Below are positions 1-9,785 of a stretch of 53,094 nt of DNA, in pieces. How positions within the stretch are numbered: the first letter of the stretch is position 1; every line of letters begins with the position of its first letter. This stretch comes from an uncultured Faecalibacterium sp. Lineage in GTDB: Bacteria > Bacillota > Clostridia > Oscillospirales > Ruminococcaceae. The notes under the pieces are model-generated. The model saw only the letters and a list, made by a program, of their open reading frames with translations. It had not been told where the DNA came from and made no database searches. Made by a program: the position numbers and the translations under genes. The stretch is from positions 1-53,094 of the forward strand of contig CAKTCK010000013.1 in assembly GCA_934539245.1 (NCBI GenBank). Direction: 5' to 3'.

Positions 1-858
1 GTCAAGATGAAGATGGATCTGGGCGTGGACGTTCTGCCCAAGTTCAGCAAGGACACCACCGACCGCAACCGTACCTCCCCCTTCGCCTTCACCGGCAACA
101 AGTTCGAGTTCCGTATGCCCGGCTCTGCTGAGAACCTGAGCGACTGCAACACCATCCTGAACACTGCTGTCGCCAAGGAACTGAAGGGCTACGCCGACGA
201 ACTGGAGGGCGCTGAGGACTTTACCAGCGCAGCCATCGCTCTGGTCAAGCGCACCATCCGCGACCATCGCCGCGTTATCTTCAACGGCAACGGCTACACC
301 GCCGAGTGGGAGGCCGAGGCAGCAAAGCGCGGCCTGCCCAACAAGAAGAATACCCCCGCTGCTCTGCCTGCACTGATCGCACCCAAGAACATCCAGCTGA
401 TGGAGGAGTTCGGCGTGCTGACCAAGGTAGAGATGGAGAGCCGCTATGAGGTGGAGATGGAGCACTACTCCAAGATCATTAACATCGAGGCTCTGACCAT
501 GCTGGAGATGGCGCGCAAGCAGCTGCTGCCCGCCATCAACGCCTACATGAGCGAGGTTGCCAACACCGCCGCCTCCAAGCTGGCTGTCAGCGAGCACATC
601 AGCGTGCGCAGCGAGACCAAGACTTTGGAAAAGCTTTCTTCTGACGCCGATGCCATGAGCGATGCCATCGACACCCTGCAGGATGCCGTGAATGCCGCCA
701 AGGCACTGCCCACCGAGAGCGAGAAGGCTGTTGCCTTCCACGATAACGTTCTCCCGGTGATGGACGCCCTGCGCGCCGCTGCCGACGATGCCGAGACCAT
801 CTGCGGCGAGGATTACTGGCCTCTGCCCAGCTACAGCAAGATGCTTTACTACGTCTGA
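1..858 (+). CDS. glnN: glutamine synthetase type III, C-terminal part (cut by window edge)
   Basis: ATP-dependent condensation of ammonia with glutamate in the cytoplasm. The reading frame is already open at base 1, so about 285 C-terminal residues of a roughly 700-residue protein are visible. The stretch DTTDRNRTSPFAFTGNKFEF, followed by FRMPGSAENLSDCN, is the family signature: the conserved part of the catalytic domain that binds glutamate and ATP. The rest is the long helical C-terminal extension seen only in type III enzymes. A second, type I synthetase lies immediately downstream, so the cell carries two unrelated forms side by side. Identity is secure; the true start is outside the window. 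Confidence 0.93.
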   Translation, partial: VKMKMDLGVDVLPKFSKDTTDRNRTSPFAFTGNKFEFRMPGSAENLSDCNTILNTAVAKELKGYADELEGAEDFTSAAIALVKRTIRDHRRVIFNGNGYTAEWEAEAAKRGLPNKKNTPAALPALIAPKNIQLMEEFGVLTKVEMESRYEVEMEHYSKIINIEALTMLEMARKQLLPAINAYMSEVANTAASKLAVSEHISVRSETKTLEKLSSDADAMSDAIDTLQDAVNAAKALPTESEKAVAFHDNVLPVMDALRAAADDAETICGEDYWPLPSYSKMLYYV

Positions 859-940
859 TAGTCTCCTGACAGCGTAAAGAATAAGCATCCGCCGGCTGCC
901 GGATCAATTAGCCATTCTCCTTTTCCTATTTCTTACACCA

Positions 941-990
941 GCCCAAAGACCTGCTCCCTTTTTGAGGGCAGGCCTTTGGGCGTTTTATTT
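941..990 (+). terminator. intrinsic terminator, possibly an attenuator, between glnN and glnA
   Basis: An interrupted stem pairs GCCCAAAGACCTGC with GCAGGCCTTTGGGC, followed by a T-rich run. It ends glnN transcripts, but it also lies only about 30 bases before the glnA start. With an ANTAR antiterminator encoded two genes on, it could be a regulated read-through terminator; that second role is inference. Confidence 0.8.
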
Positions 991-1019
991 GAAAAGCAGT
1001 TTTTGTAAGGGGGTTATTT

Positions 1020-2339
1020 ATGAGCTATTCCACCCAACAGGATATTCTGGATTTTGTGGAGGACAATAACGTCAAATTTGTGCGCTTTGCCTTCTGCGAT
1101 ATCTTTGGCACCCAGAAGAACATTGCCGTGCTGGCCAGCAACCTGTCCAAGGCGCTGGAAGAGGGCGTATGCTTTGACGGCAGCTCCATTGCGGGCTTTA
1201 TGCACGTTGAGGAAAGCGACCTTGTGCTGCGGCCGGATCTTTCCACCGTGACCATCCTGCCGTGGCGTCCCACCGAGGGGCGGGTGATGCAGTTCTTCTG
1301 CGATGTGGAAAAGCCGGACGGCGCAGCCTTTGACGGCAACTGCCGGGGCTTTTTGCGGGATGTGAACCGCAAGTTCAAAAAGCTGGGGCTTACCTGCAAC
1401 GTGGGTACCGAGTGCGAGTTTTATCTGTTTGAAAAGGACGACCGGGGCCGCCCCACCTGCATCCCCATCGACTTTGGCGGGTATTTTGACGTTGCGCCGC
1501 TGGATGCAGGCGAAAACCTGCGCCGGGACATCTGCCTGACCATGGAGCAGATGGGCATGGCGCCCCAGCACAGCCACCACGAGAGCGGCAACGGTCAGAA
1601 CGAGATCGACTGCCGCTACGCAGGGCCGCTGAAAACCGCCGACAATGTGATGACCTTTAAGCAGATCGTCCGTGCCATTGCCATGCGCAATGGCCTGCAC
1701 GCCAGCTTTTTGCCCAAACCCCTGCCCCAGCAGGCCGGCAGCGGGCTGCACATCAACCTCTCGCTTTACATGGACGGCAAGAACCTGTTTGAGGGCGATA
1801 TTGCCCCGGACAGCGTAGCAGGCAGCTTTATGGCCGGTGTGCTGGCACACAGCCGGGAACTGACCGTGTTCACCAATCCCCTGCCCAACAGCTACCAGCG
1901 CTTTGGCTGTGACGAAGCGCCCCGCTATGTCAGCTGGAGCCGCCAGAACCGCAGCCAGCTGGTGCGCATCCCCATGGTCAAGGGCGACAGCTGCCGCATG
2001 GAGCTGCGCAGCCCGGACCCCGCCTGCAACCCGTATCTGGCCATTGGTCTGATCCTTGCTGCCGGACTGGACGGTATTGAGCATCGCATGGTGTTACAGC
2101 CGCCGGTGAACCGCAATCTGTTCGATGCTGCTGAGGCCGAGGGACTGGGCCTTGAGACCCTGCCCGCCACCCTTGAGGAGGCGGTGCAGGTAGCCGAGGA
2201 GAGCGAGTTCTTGCGCAAGGTGCTGCCGGAGGGGCTTTCTAAGCGCTATTTCTCGGAGGAACTCAAGCGCTGCGCCGCATTGCGGAATGCGCCTGACCGA
2301 GCCGAGCACGAGCGCGTCTACTATTTCAACGCCATCTGA
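1020..2339 (+). CDS. glnA: glutamine synthetase type I
   Basis: Makes glutamine from glutamate, ammonia and ATP. The 439 residues match the short GSI-alpha class of Gram-positive bacteria. The N-terminal beta-grasp part (CFDGSSIAGF near residue 50) precedes the catalytic domain with NGQNEIDCRY, the glutamate-binding segment GSGLHINLSL and the RFGCDEAPRYVSWS flap region. The adenylylation loop NLYDLPP of enterobacterial enzymes is replaced by NLFDAAEAEG, so the modifiable tyrosine is absent and control is more likely by feedback and regulator binding. The start ATG follows AAGGGGG at good spacing. It lies between glnN and an ANTAR regulator. Confidence 0.96.
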   Translation: MSYSTQQDILDFVEDNNVKFVRFAFCDIFGTQKNIAVLASNLSKALEEGVCFDGSSIAGFMHVEESDLVLRPDLSTVTILPWRPTEGRVMQFFCDVEKPDGAAFDGNCRGFLRDVNRKFKKLGLTCNVGTECEFYLFEKDDRGRPTCIPIDFGGYFDVAPLDAGENLRRDICLTMEQMGMAPQHSHHESGNGQNEIDCRYAGPLKTADNVMTFKQIVRAIAMRNGLHASFLPKPLPQQAGSGLHINLSLYMDGKNLFEGDIAPDSVAGSFMAGVLAHSRELTVFTNPLPNSYQRFGCDEAPRYVSWSRQNRSQLVRIPMVKGDSCRMELRSPDPACNPYLAIGLILAAGLDGIEHRMVLQPPVNRNLFDAAEAEGLGLETLPATLEEAVQVAEESEFLRKVLPEGLSKRYFSEELKRCAALRNAPDRAEHERVYYFNAI

Positions 2340-2372
2340 TCCCTGCCTGCGCAGAAGAAAGGAGTGCGGAAA

Positions 2373-2951
2373 ATGGGACGCGCACTGATCGTAAGCGCCG
2401 GTGCCAACTCCAATGAATATATTGCCGCGCGGCTGTCCGAGATAGGCTACAGCCGCCCGGTGATCATTCCCAGCGGAGCCGAGGCGCGGCGCAGAATGTC
2501 GGAATCTGATTTTGAGTTGATCGTGGTCAACGCTCCCCTGCCCGATGAGTTCGGGCACGAGCTGTGTATCACCGCCGTGGAGCAGACCGATGCCGGTGTG
2601 GTCTTTCTGGTAAAGGCCGCACAGGCCGAGCAGCTGCTTGCCCCCCTGAACGAGCAAGGGGTGCTGCTGCTGAGCAAACCCTTCACCACCCCGTTGTTTT
2701 TACAGGCCATGCACATGGCGGCTGCCGGCAACCACCGCCTGCTGCGTCTGCGGCAGGAGAACGCCCGCCTGCAAGACAAGATCGGGCAGCTGCGGCTGAT
2801 CAGCCGGGCAAAGTGCTGTCTGGTAGAGCACGCCCACATGACCGAGGCCGAAGCGCACCGCTACCTTGAAAAACAGGCTATGGACACCCGCCGCGACCGC
2901 GCCGAGGTGGCGCAGGAGGTGCTGGAGGAATACGCTGACAGAAGCGACTGA
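2373..2951 (+). CDS. ANTAR-domain response regulator (putative antiterminator)
   Basis: About 192 residues. The N-terminal 120 form a receiver-like fold, but the phosphoacceptor aspartate appears to be asparagine (VVNAPLPDEFG) and the acidic pocket is missing, while the late lysine (SKPF) remains. It is probably a pseudo-receiver that senses something other than phosphorylation. A short coiled coil (RLRQENARLQDKI) leads to the C-terminal ANTAR helices (LVEHAHMTEAEAHRYLEKQA). ANTAR proteins bind paired RNA hairpins and prevent termination. In Clostridia this type sits beside glnA and is taken to control nitrogen assimilation. ATG at 2373 is preferred over GTG at 2364, which abuts the GGAG ribosome binding site. 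Confidence 0.88.
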   Translation: MGRALIVSAGANSNEYIAARLSEIGYSRPVIIPSGAEARRRMSESDFELIVVNAPLPDEFGHELCITAVEQTDAGVVFLVKAAQAEQLLAPLNEQGVLLLSKPFTTPLFLQAMHMAAAGNHRLLRLRQENARLQDKIGQLRLISRAKCCLVEHAHMTEAEAHRYLEKQAMDTRRDRAEVAQEVLEEYADRSD

Positions 2952-3049
2952 GAAACAGGGCTTCGCCCCGCACCCGCAGGGAAAGGGGTGCGCCGGGAGC
3001 GAGCCTTTTATGAGAGAGTTTTATTTTACGACAGAGGAAGGTATATTTT

Positions 3050-4681
<1,632 letters not shown>

Positions 4682-4716
4682 TAGCATAAAATAACGGCAA
4701 AGCCGCAGCGCATATA

Positions 4717-4766
4717 TAAAAATCCGCATGAACACTGGATTTTCCAGCATTCATGCGGATTTTTGC
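4717..4766 (+). terminator. intrinsic terminator after pyrG
   Basis: AAAAATCCGCATGAA pairs with TTCATGCGGATTTTT. The stem has A and T tracts at its two ends, so it can also act on the minus strand, where it follows the tRNA-Leu(UAG) gene. Confidence 0.85.
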
Positions 4767-4770
4767 GCTA

Positions 4771-4850
4771 TGCAGAAGAAGGGACTTGAACCCTCACTCA
4801 CAAGGAACTGGTGCCTAAAACCAGCGTGTCTGCCATTCCACCACTTCTGC
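4771..4850 (-). tRNA. tRNA-Leu (anticodon UAG)
   Basis: On the minus strand the acceptor GCAGAAG pairs with CTTCTGC, the anticodon loop reads TTTTAGG and the T arm carries GGTTCAAGTCC. About 80 bases with a class II variable arm, as expected for leucine. CCA is not encoded; the discriminator is A. Confidence 0.95.
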
Positions 4851-4856
4851 TCATAG

Positions 4857-4888
4857 AAAAAAGGCAAGTCAAAAACCGACTTGCCTTC
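4857..4888 (-). terminator. hairpin between the two tRNA-Leu genes
   Basis: AAGGCAAGTC pairs with GACTTGCCTT. On the minus strand it is followed by a T run, so it ends the upstream tRNA-Leu(GAG) transcript and makes the two tRNAs separate transcription units. Confidence 0.75.
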
Positions 4889-4891
4889 TGG

Positions 4892-4972
4892 TGCGAGGGA
4901 GGGGACTCGAACCCCCAAGGATAAACCACACGCACCTCAAACGTGCGCGTCTGCCAGTTCCGCCACCCTCGC
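4892..4972 (-). tRNA. tRNA-Leu (anticodon GAG)
   Basis: Minus-strand cloverleaf with acceptor GCGAGGG/CCCTCGC, anticodon loop TTTGAGG, long variable arm and GGTTCGAGTCC in the T arm. It is a second leucine isoacceptor directly beside tRNA-Leu(UAG); CCA is not encoded. Confidence 0.95.
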
Positions 4973-5219
4973 ATACCTGTTTCACAGTTCTCCGGTTTTT
5001 GAGGTAGAAAACCGTTGGTGCGGACTGCTTGCATATAGTAACACATTTCTGGCGGTTCGTCAAGGGGTTTCTTTGTTTCTCATAAGTTTTTTTAAATTTC
5101 ATATCTATATTAGCAGCGCAGTGCGCGCGCAAAGGCAGCTTTTCGGGCAATTACACAGATCATTTGTCGCGGAAAGCTTGCCTGCGGCACTGCGCCCAGA
5201 GCAAAGGAGGGGTTTGTGT

Positions 5220-6071
5220 ATGAAACTTTTTATGCGGCGCACCGGCAGGCGCATCGGGCTATGGGGCGGGCTGCTGGCGGCAGCGCTGGCAGCATTTGCG
5301 GCGGGGTGGCTGGTACCGGTACGCGCGCCGGTGGGCTGCAAGCTGAGCGAGCTGGCTGCTGCGCCGGATTTCAGCCCCTTTTCCCCTGCCGCACCGGCTG
5401 TGGCTGCATCCGATGCCGGTGCGCCCGCCGCCCCTTCCCTGCCGGAAAAATGGGTCTGCCTGACCTTTGATGACGGCCCCAGCAAGACCACCCCGGCTGT
5501 GCTGGCGGCACTGGATGCCGCCGGGGTGCACGGCACCTTTTTTGTGGTGGCCACCGGTTACAACGAGAAATATCTGCCCCTGCTCACACAGGCTGCTGCC
5601 GCCGGACATCAAATCGCGCTGCACTCTGCCTCTCACGAATACAGCGACATCTACCGCAGCAGCGCCGCCTACTGGCGGGACATTGCCCTGCTGAAGGAAC
5701 GCATTGCACCCTATGTGGACGCCGAGAGCATCCGGTACCTGCGCTTCCCCGGCGGCAGCACCAACACCGTGAGCCGCCGCTACGGCGGTAAGGGGCTGAT
5801 GCCACAGCTGAAAACCGAGGTAGAGCAGCGCGGCTGGCAGTGGGTGGACTGGAACGTCTGCGCCGAGGATGCCGTGGGCGGGCACCCCAGTGCGGATACC
5901 ATCTACCGCAATGTGGTGCGAGAGACCGGCAAGCAGACCCATTGCGTGGTGCTGATGCACGACTCTGCCACCACCCGCACCACCGCCGAAGCACTGCCGG
6001 ATATCATCCGGTGGTATACGGATAATGGCTACACCTTTTTGACCGTAGCCGAGGCGCTGCCGCTGGGGTAA
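5220..6071 (+). CDS. polysaccharide deacetylase (CE4 / NodB fold), membrane-anchored
   Basis: Probably removes N-acetyl groups from peptidoglycan or another cell-surface glycan outside the membrane. Of 283 residues, the first ~37 form an arginine-rich start plus one membrane segment; a Pro/Ala-rich linker follows. The NodB domain then shows all five motifs: TFDDGPS (metal-binding and catalytic Asp pair), HSASHEYSDI (His pair), RFPGGS, DWNV and LMHDS. This is the usual size for PdaA/PgdA-like enzymes of Clostridia. The start is fixed by AAAGGAGG a few bases before ATG 5220, although the frame is open further upstream over the tRNA region. Whether it acts on spore cortex or vegetative wall cannot be told. 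Confidence 0.92.
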   Translation: MKLFMRRTGRRIGLWGGLLAAALAAFAAGWLVPVRAPVGCKLSELAAAPDFSPFSPAAPAVAASDAGAPAAPSLPEKWVCLTFDDGPSKTTPAVLAALDAAGVHGTFFVVATGYNEKYLPLLTQAAAAGHQIALHSASHEYSDIYRSSAAYWRDIALLKERIAPYVDAESIRYLRFPGGSTNTVSRRYGGKGLMPQLKTEVEQRGWQWVDWNVCAEDAVGGHPSADTIYRNVVRETGKQTHCVVLMHDSATTRTTAEALPDIIRWYTDNGYTFLTVAEALPLG

Positions 6072-6077
6072 CGCGCC

Positions 6078-6923
6078 TTACAGCCACTTTTCAAAACAGC
6101 GTCCCAGCAGCACCCCGGTAGAGCCCAGCACCGCCAGCCAGAGCCAGTCTGCACCGCCGGTAGCCACCCACCCTGCCGCCAGAATGGCGGCAAAGGTACA
6201 TACTGGCGGCACAGCGATGCGCAGAATGCGCAGCAGCTTCTCCCGCCGGGGCGGCAGTCCGGCGTCCAACTGCTCAGGGTGTACAGCATCGCAGCAGATC
6301 TCGTCCCGGTACCTGCCCGGGTTGCGGTAGGCTTTATACGCGATGCCGTCCAGCGAAAACTCCGGGTACATCCCTTCTTTGGTCAGGGCGAACTGCACCC
6401 CCTTTTCCTCTGCATAGGCCTGCAACGCCGCTGTAAACTCCTGCGGTGTGTTGATGCTGCCCTGCGGGATAAAGAAAAAGTGCTTCTGGTGCTGCACCTG
6501 CGCCAGCGTGCAGTAATCCTGCAGCCAGCCGGAGAAGAAACCCTGCTGCGGGGCGGGGCTTTCCATGCGGGTCAGGCAGGCGTCCACGTCCAGCGTATCT
6601 GCCTGCGGAGCCTGCCGGGCAAGGTCGGCGCAAAACTGCACAGCTGCTGCCAGCTGCGCCGCCTGCTGCTCCAGCACGGTCTGCTGGGCTTGCAGCGCCT
6701 GTTGCAAAGGCTGTTCCCCGCGCAGCACCGCCTTGATGGTGGGCAGCGGCACGTCCAGCATGCGCAGCATACGGATGAGCTTGAGGGTGCGGACGTCGCC
6801 GGCGGTGTAATCGCGGTAATCGTTGCCCTGTCGGCGCGCCGGTGTGAGGAGCCCCTCTTTTTCATAAAAGCGGATGTTCGGGGCGGACACACCGCTTTGT
6901 TCGGAAGCCTGTTTGATGTTCAT
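6078..6923 (-). CDS. MerR-family transcriptional regulator with C-terminal membrane segments
   Basis: The N-terminal ~70 residues are a MerR winged helix (MNIKQASEQSGVSAPNIRFY, then EKEGLLTP). A coiled coil around residues 75-115 (LQQALQAQQTVLEQQAAQLA) would dimerise it. The middle, about 120-215, matches the effector part of DUF-type MerR proteins but has no recognised ligand motif. The last ~50 residues hold two hydrophobic stretches (VCTFAAILAAGWVAT and LWLAVLGSTGVLLG), unusual for MerR proteins and suggesting membrane attachment. ATG 6923 is chosen because GGAGGTGAAGCAA precedes it. Its own promoter has a classical MerR operator (6943-6973), so it is probably autoregulated. No obvious target gene is adjacent. 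Confidence 0.88.
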   Translation of the reverse strand: MNIKQASEQSGVSAPNIRFYEKEGLLTPARRQGNDYRDYTAGDVRTLKLIRMLRMLDVPLPTIKAVLRGEQPLQQALQAQQTVLEQQAAQLAAAVQFCADLARQAPQADTLDVDACLTRMESPAPQQGFFSGWLQDYCTLAQVQHQKHFFFIPQGSINTPQEFTAALQAYAEEKGVQFALTKEGMYPEFSLDGIAYKAYRNPGRYRDEICCDAVHPEQLDAGLPPRREKLLRILRIAVPPVCTFAAILAAGWVATGGADWLWLAVLGSTGVLLGRCFEKWL

Positions 6924-6942
6924 TTGCTTCACCTCCGCCCTT

Positions 6943-6973
6943 ACATTACACCTTAAAGCCGGTTGAAGGTCAA
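6943..6973 (-). promoter_or_regulatory. MerR-type promoter with 19-bp spacer and dyad operator
   Basis: On the minus strand TTGACC and TAATGT are separated by 19 bases rather than 17. A dyad, ACCTT..AAGGT (6950-6970), fills the spacer. This over-long spacer with a central dyad is the classic target that MerR activators untwist, and it lies directly upstream of the MerR gene. Confidence 0.85.
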
Positions 6974-6984
6974 GGGTTTTGCGC

Positions 6985-7030
6985 AAAAAACAGAGCCGCC
7001 GCACAAAAATGTGCAGCGGCTCTGTAAAAA
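6985..7030 (-). terminator. intrinsic terminator after the M18 aminopeptidase operon
   Basis: ACAGAGCCGC.GCACA pairs with TGTGC.GCGGCTCTGT and has A tracts on the plus strand that become T tracts on the minus strand. Confidence 0.85.
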
Positions 7031-7077
7031 GGTGCGTTTATTGCGTGTATGCCGCAGGCTGCGGCGCACGCATTTTT

Positions 7078-8481
7078 TTAGTCCTCAGACTGGCAGAACA
7101 GGCTGAAGGTACGGTAAGCCATGTACAGGTCGGTCTTATGGATGACCTCGAAGGGAGAGTGCATGGACAGCACGGGCACGCCGAGGTCCAGCACCTTGAT
7201 GCCGCGGTTTGCCACATACTTGGCAATGGTGCCGCCGCCGCCCAGATCCAGACGGCCCATCTCGCCGATCTGCCATGCCACGTTGTTGGCATCCAGCATA
7301 CGGGTGATGTCGCCCACCAGCTCGGCGTTGGCATCGCTGGCAGAGCTCTTGCCGCGGCTGCCGGTATACTTGAAGATGGCAATGCCGCGGCCTGCGTAGG
7401 TGCCGTTCTGCTTCTCAAAGGCGCTTGCCCAGGAGGGGTCGAAGGCGGCGGTCACGTCCGCAGACAGGCACACACTGTTGCGGAAGGCCAGAATGTCATC
7501 CTGACCGGCAGCGCGGCAGAGCAGCTGCATAAAGTGGAACACATACATGCTCTGCATACCGGTCACGCCGTCGGAGCCGATTTCTTCCTTATCGGTCAGC
7601 ACGCAGATGGTGGTGTGCACGGGGTCCTTGGTCTCGATCTCGGCCAGCAGTGCGGGGTAAGCATCCACGCGGTCATCGTGGCCGTAGGCACCGATCATGG
7701 AGCGGTCAAAGCCCACGTCACGTGCCTTGGCAGCGGGAACTACCTCGATCTCGGCGCGGGTGAAGTCGCGCTCGGTGATGCCGTACTTCTGGTTCAGCAG
7801 GATGAGGGTGTTCAGCTTGACAGCCTCCTTGACGTCCTCTTCCTCCACGGCGTCAGAGCCGATGAGCACGTTCAGTTCCTCACCCTTGATGCCCTCGCTG
7901 AGCTTGCGCTCGTTCTGCTCGGCACCCAGATGGGGCAGCAGGTCGGTGATGCAGAACACGGGATCGTTCTCGTCCTCACCGATGGCAAAGTTGACGCTGG
8001 AGCCGTCGGCGCGGGTGAACACGCCGTGGATGGCCAGCGGAATGGTAGCCCACTGGTATTTGCGCACGCCGCCGTAGTAGTGGGTGCGGAAGTAGCTCAT
8101 GTGGTCAGACTCGTACAGGGGGTTGGGACGCAGGTCCAGACGGGGGCAGTCGGTGTGGGCGATGACCAGACGGAAGCCCTCCTCATAGGGCTTCTGGCCG
8201 ATGGTAGCCGCCACAACAGCCTTGTTCTCCTGAATGAAGTAGACCTTCTCGCCGGGGGCGTAGGCCTTTTTGGGCTCAAAAGCCTTGTAGCCGGCAGCCA
8301 GCAGCATCTGCTCGCTGACAACGGCAGCCTCGCGCTCGGTCTTGGCGCTGTCCATAAATTTCTTGTAGCCCTCGGCAAAGGCAGCAGCCTTTTCCTTTAC
8401 GTCTGCCTGCTTGTCGGCAGCGTATTCGGGGGTGTAGAGCAGCTTTTCGGCGTACTCTTTTGCAGTAAGTTTCTCGCTCAT
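7078..8481 (-). CDS. M18-family aminopeptidase
   Basis: Cytoplasmic zinc/cobalt metallopeptidase that removes N-terminal residues from peptides. 467 residues, the usual length of the clostridial ApeA/DAP group. Metal-binding and catalytic motifs are present: AHTDCPRLDLRP near residue 110, the DKEEIGS glutamate pair near 300, and the C-terminal histidine in VLSMHSPFE. Last gene of the run from DUF951, 24 bases after the lytic transglycosylase. Ribosome binding site GGAGCG before ATG 8481. Substrate preference (acidic or neutral residues) cannot be read from sequence. Confidence 0.94.
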   Translation of the reverse strand: MSEKLTAKEYAEKLLYTPEYAADKQADVKEKAAAFAEGYKKFMDSAKTEREAAVVSEQMLLAAGYKAFEPKKAYAPGEKVYFIQENKAVVAATIGQKPYEEGFRLVIAHTDCPRLDLRPNPLYESDHMSYFRTHYYGGVRKYQWATIPLAIHGVFTRADGSSVNFAIGEDENDPVFCITDLLPHLGAEQNERKLSEGIKGEELNVLIGSDAVEEEDVKEAVKLNTLILLNQKYGITERDFTRAEIEVVPAAKARDVGFDRSMIGAYGHDDRVDAYPALLAEIETKDPVHTTICVLTDKEEIGSDGVTGMQSMYVFHFMQLLCRAAGQDDILAFRNSVCLSADVTAAFDPSWASAFEKQNGTYAGRGIAIFKYTGSRGKSSASDANAELVGDITRMLDANNVAWQIGEMGRLDLGGGGTIAKYVANRGIKVLDLGVPVLSMHSPFEVIHKTDLYMAYRTFSLFCQSED

Positions 8482-8505
8482 GATTTTTCGCTCCTTAACT
8501 TTTTA

Positions 8506-9171
8506 TCATTGACCTGCGTACAGACGCTGATAGGTCTGGTAGCAGGCGGTGATCTTGTTGACATAGTGGTGCATCTGGTTATAGGGGAAACCTTGCAGGG
8601 TTTCCCCATCTGCCGAGTGTTCTTCCATTTGCAGCAGCTGATCCACCGTACCCCAGCCGCTGTGGTAGGCCGCTGCCGCCGTGGATACATCGCCCTTGTA
8701 GCGCACCATGCACAGGTGCAGGTAGTAGCACCCGAACCGGATGGCGGTGCCGGGGTTGTAGAGGTCGGCAAAGGTCAGCGGTTCCTCCGGGGCGATCTTG
8801 CTGCGCATCCAGAGAAAAGTCTCCTCGGTCATCTGCATCAGGCCGCGGGCGTCCACGCTGGAGGTAGCCTGTGGGTCAAAGCCGCTTTCGGTGCGGATAA
8901 AGGCGTAGACCAGCAGTGGGTCCAGCTCGTAGGTTTCTGCCCATTTTTCCACCAGCTGCTCGTACTTGCGGGGGTATAAAAATTGCTTTGCCCGGTTACA
9001 CAAAGGCGGCACTGCACACACTGCCACCACCACTACCAGAAACAGGGAAACCAGCCGCAGCACCAGCTGACGGCGGCGCTGCTGTTTGCGGCGGCGCAGT
9101 TTTTCCCGCGCCGCGCGGCGCTCCCGGGCTGCGATGGGGTCGTAGGCTTTTTCATAATTTTGTTCGTTCAA
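8506..9171 (-). CDS. lytic transglycosylase (SLT domain), membrane-anchored
   Basis: Cleaves peptidoglycan glycan strands outside the membrane. About 221 residues: a basic cytoplasmic N-terminus, one membrane helix (VLRLVSLFLVVVVAVCAVPP, about residues 36-55), then a goose-lysozyme-like SLT domain with the catalytic glutamate in IRTESGFDPQAT, plus GLMQMTEET and the AAYHSGWG motif. Most likely start is TTG at 9171, overlapping the coaE stop, which implies translational coupling; an in-frame extension into coaE is possible but unlikely. Soluble Slt70 is far longer, so this is the short anchored form typical of Firmicutes. Confidence 0.9.
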   Translation of the reverse strand: MNEQNYEKAYDPIAARERRAAREKLRRRKQQRRRQLVLRLVSLFLVVVVAVCAVPPLCNRAKQFLYPRKYEQLVEKWAETYELDPLLVYAFIRTESGFDPQATSSVDARGLMQMTEETFLWMRSKIAPEEPLTFADLYNPGTAIRFGCYYLHLCMVRYKGDVSTAAAAYHSGWGTVDQLLQMEEHSADGETLQGFPYNQMHHYVNKITACYQTYQRLYAGQ

Positions 9172-9785
9172 AGCGCTGCCGTCACGCCCCCTTCTGCCTG
9201 CAGCTGCACACACAGGCGGGCGGCTGCGGCTTGCAGCGCCTCCAGCCCGGCGTCGTTATGCAGGGTGTAGTCTGCCTGTGCGGTCAGGGTCTGTTCCGGG
9301 GTCTGAGCGTTCAGACGGCGGGCAGCCATCTCCGGCAAGATGCCGTCCCGTGCCACGATACGCGCCACGCTGGTCTCAAAGGGCGCGGTGACCACGCACA
9401 GGCGGTCGCACTCGGCCTGCGCCGCCGTGCCCACGATGACCGCACCGTCCAGCACAAAAAGGGGCGCACCGGCGGCCTGTGCCGCCTGCTTTGCGGCGCG
9501 GATGCGTGCCACGATGGCGGGGTGGGTCAGGCTGTCCAGCGCGGCCTTACCCTCTGGGGTAGCAAAGGCACGGTCAGCCAGCAGACGGCGATCCAGCGTG
9601 CCGTCCGAGCGAAGGATATCCCCGCCGAACCGCGCCGCAAGCTGCGGCAGCAGCGGCGAGCCGGGCAGCAAAATTTCCCGGCTGAGCTGGTCGGCGTCCG
9701 CCAGCGGCACGCCATGGGCGGCAAATACCGCTGTGACCGTGGACTTGCCGCAGCCGCTGCGCCCCGTGATGCCCAAGGTGATCAT
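9168..9785 (-). CDS. coaE: dephospho-CoA kinase
   Basis: Phosphorylates the ribose 3' hydroxyl of dephospho-CoA, the final step of coenzyme A synthesis. 205 residues, the normal size. The P-loop GRSGCGKST lies at residues 8-16; the CoA-binding region DADQLSREI and the LTHPAI motif follow. Start overlaps the stop of the upstream sua5 gene as ATGA, and its own stop overlaps the following transglycosylase start, so translation is coupled on both sides. Confidence 0.95.
   Translation of the reverse strand: MITLGITGRSGCGKSTVTAVFAAHGVPLADADQLSREILLPGSPLLPQLAARFGGDILRSDGTLDRRLLADRAFATPEGKAALDSLTHPAIVARIRAAKQAAQAAGAPLFVLDGAVIVGTAAQAECDRLCVVTAPFETSVARIVARDGILPEMAARRLNAQTPEQTLTAQADYTLHNDAGLEALQAAAARLCVQLQAEGGVTAAL

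Noticed and set aside
2952..3049. pyrG leader considered as a Bacillus-type CTP-sensing attenuator
   Set aside because: Hairpins are present but no initial GGGC start site followed by a clear terminator with a T run could be identified.
6979..8979. 666-codon plus-strand frame opposite the M18 aminopeptidase
   Set aside because: Antisense shadow; the minus strand has the intact enzyme motifs.
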